Positions 63,619 to 64,000 of a stretch of 64,000 nucleotides of DNA are shown here, one piece after another (the stretch's first letter is position 1; each line of letters starts with the position of its first letter). Both the position numbers and the translations under genes were made by a program. The notes under the pieces were generated by a model. It saw only the letters and a list, made by a program, of their open reading frames with translations, was not told the origin of the DNA and searched no databases. The DNA is from JACVRW01 sp963826165. Its GTDB lineage: Bacteria; Actinomycetota; Thermoleophilia; Solirubrobacterales; Thermoleophilaceae. The DNA lies in assembly GCA_963826165.1 (NCBI GenBank), contig CAWGWC010000002.1, positions 1 to 64,000 of the forward strand, given 5' to 3'.

Positions 63619-64000
63619 TCAGGAGATGTAGCCGCGTGTGGTGGCGGCCTCGACCACCCGCTCGATCCCCAGCTCGTAGGCCGCCGGGCGCCGAGCCGTT
63701 TCGTTCTGCTCGGCGCGCTCGGAGACCTCGGCGTAGGCGCGCCGCATGATCCGGGTGAGGCGCTCGTTGACCTCGCTCTCCTCCCATCGGAAGTGCTGGA
63801 GGTTCTGCACCCACTCGAAGTACGAGACGACCACGCCGCCGGCGTTGGCGAGGAGGTCGGGCACGACGGCCACTCCACGGTCGGAGAGGATCTCGTCGGC
63901 GGCCGGGGTGGTGGGGCTGTTGGCGCCCTCGACGATCAGGCGGCAGCGAAGCGAATCGGCGTTCTGCCCGTGAATCATGCCGCCGAGCGCGGCGGGGATG
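63619..64000 (-). CDS. glutamate dehydrogenase, C-terminal part (partial)
   Basis: The gene continues past the window edge. The visible 126 residues read IPAALGGMIHGQNAD, LIVEGANSPTTPAADEIL, VVPDLLANAGGVVVSYFEW and VQNLQHFRWEE, the NAD-binding and C-terminal regions of Glu/Leu/Phe/Val dehydrogenase. VEGAN and the ANAGGVVVSYFEW segment are strongly conserved in GluDH. It deaminates glutamate to 2-oxoglutarate or runs in reverse. Its end faces the hairpin region at 63451. The cofactor preference cannot be read from this part. Confidence 0.93.
   Translation of the reverse strand, partial: IPAALGGMIHGQNADSLRCRLIVEGANSPTTPAADEILSDRGVAVVPDLLANAGGVVVSYFEWVQNLQHFRWEESEVNERLTRIMRRAYAEVSERAEQNETARRPAAYELGIERVVEAATTRGYIS

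Noticed and set aside
1..64000. Search for a defence system, prophage, insertion sequence or CRISPR array
   Set aside because: No transposase, integrase, phage structural, toxin-antitoxin or repeat-spacer pattern was seen. The novelty here is metabolic and regulatory.

Overview
The window is a continuous stretch of very GC-rich (roughly 70%) bacterial chromosome. Genes are densely packed, stop/start overlaps (ATGA, GTGA) are common, GTG starts are frequent, and the single tRNA gene has no encoded CCA. F420-type LLM oxidoreductase, MocR/GntR, IclR and DUF3105 genes, together with secreted proteins of this style, point to a high-GC actinobacterium. My best guess is the Thermoleophilia/Solirubrobacterales, inferred from general gene style and not from a marker gene. 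I see no insertion sequence, prophage, CRISPR array or plasmid origin. No stretch over about 300 bases lacks a gene.

Layout. 1-6.7 kb: a surface polysaccharide cluster (polymerase, GT-C, GT2 and GT4 transferases, and an initiating phosphoglycosyl transferase), flanked by a frameshifted secreted glycosidase-like gene. 6.7-22 kb: housekeeping and accessory genes, including a secreted peptidoglycan amidase, a DUF3105 protein, an XdhC/XdhC/MocA molybdenum-enzyme maturation set without its enzyme, MarR and MocR regulators, two tandem peptidase E paralogues, a metallophosphoesterase, a Nudix hydrolase, an LLM oxidoreductase, a cupin and a LysR regulator. 22-34 kb: a catabolic locus with a 2-oxo acid or acetoin dehydrogenase E1 pair, an IclR regulator, a VOC protein, a Gfo/Idh oxidoreductase, a polyamine-type ABC importer, two SDRs, a duplicated-domain protein and a TIM-barrel isomerase. 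The E1 operon and the importer operon share an upstream DNA element with identical internal spacing.

34-49.6 kb: a sugar or sugar-acid island. One arm (minus) carries a sugar ABC binding protein, two permeases, an IclR regulator and an SDR. The divergent arm (plus) carries a zinc dehydrogenase, the ABC ATPase, a mutarotase-like protein, an enolase-superfamily dehydratase, a GH88/GH105-type unsaturated glycuronyl hydrolase and an SDR. A third operon (minus) carries an FGGY kinase, a zinc dehydrogenase, a DhnA/LsrF-type aldolase and an SDR. Together these form a plausible uptake-oxidation-dehydration-phosphorylation-cleavage route for a plant- or alga-derived glycuronide or a rare sugar; the substrate is not readable from sequence.

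49.6-64 kb: a subtilisin-like protease, a ScyD-like protein, acetolactate decarboxylase beside a secreted TIM-barrel protein, an SRPBCC protein and an SDR, a TPR-LuxR regulator with a perfect palindrome before a FAD oxidoreductase, a divergent AdoMet-decarboxylase-like protein coupled to a PQ-loop-like membrane protein, an LPG-synthase-type membrane protein, small zinc-ribbon and charged proteins, a lipoprotein, tRNA-Ala(CGC), an acidic disordered protein and the 3' part of a glutamate dehydrogenase gene. The most notable items for follow-up are the shared promoter element, the divergent SpeD-like pair and the sugar island.
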